A stretch of DNA of 64,000 bases, from assembly GCF_015291705.1 (NCBI RefSeq), contig NZ_CP030050.1, forward strand, positions 930,001-994,000, in the 5' to 3' direction. The stretch is from Bradyrhizobium arachidis (lineage in GTDB: Bacteria > Pseudomonadota > Alphaproteobacteria > Rhizobiales > Xanthobacteraceae). This document shows positions 61,767 to 64,000 of this stretch, piece by piece. A program made the translations under genes and the position numbers. The notes under the pieces were generated by a model that saw nothing but the letters and a program-made list of their open reading frames with translations, did not search any database and was not told the origin of the DNA. Within the stretch, counting starts at the first letter, position 1. The number at the start of each line of letters is the position of its first letter.

Positions 61767-62116
61767 ATGGACATCGCCCAGAAGACAAAGGCGACCGCGC
61801 GCTCCGTGCTGGGGCAATGGCCCCTTGACTTCAGCTGGGGCGGCTGGGTAACCGGTGGGTCCGCAGAGACTCTCGCTGCAAGCCGCGCTGCGACGGCCGT
61901 CATCGCAACTCTCACACCCATCTGCGTTGAAAAGTTTCGACAGGCCGCTGATGCCTCGGCGACCCTGACCGAAATGATGAAGGCGACCTATGTATCGGAA
62001 CAAGGCAAGTTCGTCGAAAGGGAGGTTGGGCAACGATGCCGGGAAGCACCGAGCCAAACTCGGCCGTTGCACGGGCTTGTGCCGAATCGCTCGGCCGCGA
62101 AAAAGCGGCGGAGCAA
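61767..62116 (+). pseudogene. Small secreted-protein gene, frameshifted
   Basis: From the ATG at 61767 the frame reads MDIAQKTKATARSVLG, then FSWGGWVTGGSAETLA and TAVIATLTPICVEKFRQAADA. The FSWGGWVTGG...AVxAxLTPxCV pattern marks a common Bradyrhizobium exported family. After KATYVSEQGKFVE the frame shifts at about 62020, and the other frame continues GGWATMPGSTEPNSAVARACAESL, the usual end of the family. One base change breaks the gene. In the original frame the reading runs on to 62642 through unrelated sequence. Confidence 0.75.
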
Positions 62117-62437
62117 CGCGGATACACTTGTCTCGAAGGAGGAGTTTCGCAGCCGTTCGACTCGAAGAAAAGGCCTGATAGCGCCCCCGCGGAAGCCAAC
62201 TCATTTCCGCAACTCGTTGAATTGGAGAGACAAGGTGCAGATCGAGATCCTGCGCAAGCGGCTCAAGCTGACGGATGAGCAGTTTAGCAGCGTCCTTCGC
62301 AAATCGGGCATTTCAATCTCGGCTATCGCCAAGGAAGCCGCCACTTTGAAGCAACGAACATCAGCCCATGAAGATCGTACTTGTCTTGCGATGCAATTGA
62401 TTGTTGTGTCGATAGTCCGGCCGATTGTCCCAGTAGC

Positions 62438-62878
62438 TCAATCGCGACAGATGCTTCCAGATTCGTCGGCGTATCGCCAACGATATAGCGCCCGGGCAAC
62501 CGGATCACGCGGCGCGAACATGGCTGGGTTACTGACTGCCGGCCGGTCATCACTCATCGAACACCAGCCGTCCGCCTTAATGCAGATCTCGACTCGAGCG
62601 TCCCTTTGCGCTCGATACGGATTATTTGTCCCACCGTTGTGAGCTTCCGTCCATTTTGCCGCGTCGGAGGCCGTTAACTTGTCTGCATCATTCTCGCACT
62701 GCTTTGCGATCTGAATCAGACGGTCGCGGGGAAAAGCATAGTATCTCACGGCATGGGGAATCAGCGCGAGCGCAATGGCTGCTGCCAACGTGAGCTTGAT
62801 CAATCTCAGCAAATGGCGCCCCAACCGACAAACAAAACAGTAGAAGAATGCTCGACAGGCTTCACCTCGGGGCCGCAC
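62438..62878 (-). CDS. Single-span membrane protein, unknown
   Basis: The protein has 146 residues. A hydrophobic segment (LLRLIKLTLAAAIALALIPHAV) at about residues 23-44 acts as leader or anchor. Next come YYAFPRDRLIQIAKQCENDADKLTASDAAKWTEAH and VEICIKADGWCSMSDDRP, with cysteines that may pair. The exact start is unclear; a Met at the beginning gives a basic Cys-containing N-terminus. It reads as coding by composition, but lies in the disturbed region. No domain is recognised. Confidence 0.55.
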   Translation of the reverse strand: MRPRGEACRAFFYCFVCRLGRHLLRLIKLTLAAAIALALIPHAVRYYAFPRDRLIQIAKQCENDADKLTASDAAKWTEAHNGGTNNPYRAQRDARVEICIKADGWCSMSDDRPAVSNPAMFAPRDPVARALYRWRYADESGSICRD

Positions 62879-62894
62879 GCTGCGCCAAGGTATT

Positions 62895-63101
62895 TCACCG
62901 CTTCACAGGCTCAGTCGGTTTCGCGGTATCCCATGGGCGCGCAACCGATGCTGATTTCTCTTCCAATACATCTTTAGCGCGTGCCGCCTTGATCTGGTCG
63001 CGAATTGACATTTCTGTTGCAGCAGGCGCTTGCTCGGCCGCTCGAACATTAGCACTGGATGACAAGAAGAGGATCGCGCCGACCACCAAGATCTTTTCCA
63101 T
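62895..63101 (-). CDS. Small secreted protein, unknown
   Basis: From the ATG at 63101 the protein has 68 residues with a leader (ILVVGAILFLSSSANVRA, cleaved before AEQAP). The mature part is AATEMSIRDQIKAARAKDVLEEKSASVARPWDTAKPTEPVKR, polar and helical. It is 16 bases upstream of the gene at 62438 on the same strand and may be co-transcribed with it. No family is recognised. Confidence 0.6.
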   Translation of the reverse strand: MEKILVVGAILFLSSSANVRAAEQAPAATEMSIRDQIKAARAKDVLEEKSASVARPWDTAKPTEPVKR

Positions 63102-63397
63102 CAATGCCGATAGCACGATCACCCGTTGTTGTCCGATCTATCTTCGACCCCAGCGCGGAGCTAACAACAACGATCGCCTTCCACGCAACGCAGTCGACGC
63201 AGTGATAGTCAGCCGAAGGCTGCCGTGCAGCTTACGCAGGTGTGCCAGGCTAGACAGCGGACTTTGAGATCCTCGTGCAGGCCGTCGGACCAGCAACCAT
63301 TTTCTGCCACATCTCTTGTCCTCCATCACCGATCGAGGCTGCACAAGGGGCATCGGTCGCTGGCACATGGAACTCCCGTCTGTCTCCGGAGTGCGTC

Positions 63398-63643
63398 ATG
63401 ACCCGGTACTATTTCGATCTTGTCGACGATGACGGCCTGTTCCTTGACGAGGAAGGTCTGGAACTTGCTGACTTTCGGGCGGCGCAGGTTGAGGCGGCAA
63501 AGTCATTGGCCGACATGGCACGGGATGCGACGTATGAATCTGGCAGTTCTTCAAAGCGCCATATGGCAATTGCGGTACGGGACGACGCCGGTCCCGTGAT
63601 GCATGTGGGGTTCGAATTTGGCGACGGAGGGCGGCAACAGTGA
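63398..63643 (+). CDS. DUF6894-like small protein
   Basis: The protein has 81 residues. It starts MTRYYFDLVDDDGLFLDEEGLELADF, then AQVEAAKSLADMARDATYE and RHMAIAVRDDAGPVMHVGFEFG. The RYYFDL-D-x-G-DEEG-L...A..EA..SLADMARD pattern is that of DUF6894, a small protein abundant in Bradyrhizobium and related genera, often near mobile or plasmid-like regions. GGAG lies eight bases before the ATG. Its function is unknown. Confidence 0.85.
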   Translation: MTRYYFDLVDDDGLFLDEEGLELADFRAAQVEAAKSLADMARDATYESGSSSKRHMAIAVRDDAGPVMHVGFEFGDGGRQQ

Positions 63644-63758
63644 CTGGGCCTATGGGTGCCGGCGTTGCTCCTCGATCCACCTTCGAGCATCCATGAGGTG
63701 GCCCCTCGTCGCGCCGCAATAGCGTTTCAAGCGTCCGCCTCACGCTTGACTGCGCCGC

Positions 63759-63893
63759 CTACCTCTTTTTTGCCGACCCGAAATCCGGCTGCCAGGCGAC
63801 CTCTTTCCGGCTGGGCTGTGCTGCGATCACCTTGGCTTTTTCCTTCTTCGGCTTCTTGGCTTCGCGATTGCCGCGTTGCTGTCCCTTGGCCAT
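63759..63893 (-). CDS. Small basic protein
   Basis: From the ATG at 63893 (GGAG nine bases upstream) the product has 44 residues: MAKGQQRGNREAKKPKKEKAKV then AQPSRKEVAWQPDFGSAKKR. It is very Lys-rich and lacks a leader, suggesting nucleic-acid contact or disorder. Upstream in the same frame MDVRVCTPRGRILQSDELKEL is open to 63980 and may belong to another gene ending there. The KKPKKEK core is common in small rhizobial proteins of this type. Confidence 0.65.
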   Translation of the reverse strand: MAKGQQRGNREAKKPKKEKAKVIAAQPSRKEVAWQPDFGSAKKR

Positions 63894-64000
63894 GACGTCC
63901 ATCTCCTGTTGGGGTTCAAGTTCTTTCAGTTCGTCCGACTGCAGGATGCGCCCGCGAGGCGTGCAGACGCGGACATCCATGTAACCGTCGCGCAGCAGCT

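Noticed and set aside
61728..62642. 304-codon protein
   Set aside because: Only the first 90 residues resemble a known secreted family; the rest is out-of-frame or unrelated sequence after a frameshift.

Overview
The window looks like a chromosomal segment of a Bradyrhizobium-type alphaproteobacterium (Hyphomicrobiales). The evidence is uniformly high GC, an NdvA-type glucan exporter, a TrcR (DUF1013) regulator, many small secreted proteins of kinds common in that genus, and several families of hairpin-forming intergenic repeats. No rRNA, intact tRNA, CRISPR array, IS transposase or intact integrase was seen.

Layout. 1-9141: 5' part of an aldo/keto reductase, a PaaI-like thioesterase, a CoA-type NUDIX hydrolase, secreted unknowns, then a TAXI-TRAP uptake cluster (binding protein, fused permease, DUF1850 protein) followed by an SDR. 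9327-17783: a membrane protein, a CPA1 Na+/H+ antiporter, two paralogous TPR + LprI-like secreted proteins, prpE, a small lipoprotein and trcR. 18048-20467: a tight ispH-thrB-rnhA run. 20838-28476 (minus strand): peroxiredoxin, DUF924, acyl-CoA ligase, a D,D-carboxypeptidase with a low-complexity tail, ndvA, and an orphan NMT1-like binding protein. 28703-37378: a Tyr/Gly-rich secreted protein, hisE, a YqaA/DedA-type membrane protein, aspA, and a small fatty-acid or nitro-compound set (two nitronate monooxygenase homologues, a double-hotdog thioesterase, an acyl-CoA ligase). 37627-48951: envelope unknowns, an M15 peptidase/double-psi-barrel/membrane fusion, and a minus-strand DUF2235 hydrolase - response regulator - histidine kinase unit. 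49245-55912: an AraC regulator and two near-identical caspase-fold proteins flanking an oppositely oriented secreted protein.

From about 55.9 kb to the right end the character changes. The region holds a LysR gene with several frameshifts, an SDR fragment joined back-to-back to a transketolase fragment, a histidine-kinase tail fragment, a frameshifted AI-2E permease, a frameshifted small secreted-protein gene, and several short genes. It reads as a scrapyard left by past insertion and deletion, probably the edge of a degraded island.

The best candidates for something little described are the caspase pair with its C-terminal peptidoglycan-binding-like module, the DUF2235 hydrolase with a hexapeptide repeat next to a two-component system, and the M15/double-psi-barrel/hydrophobic-tail fusion. 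None is proven to be a new system from sequence alone.
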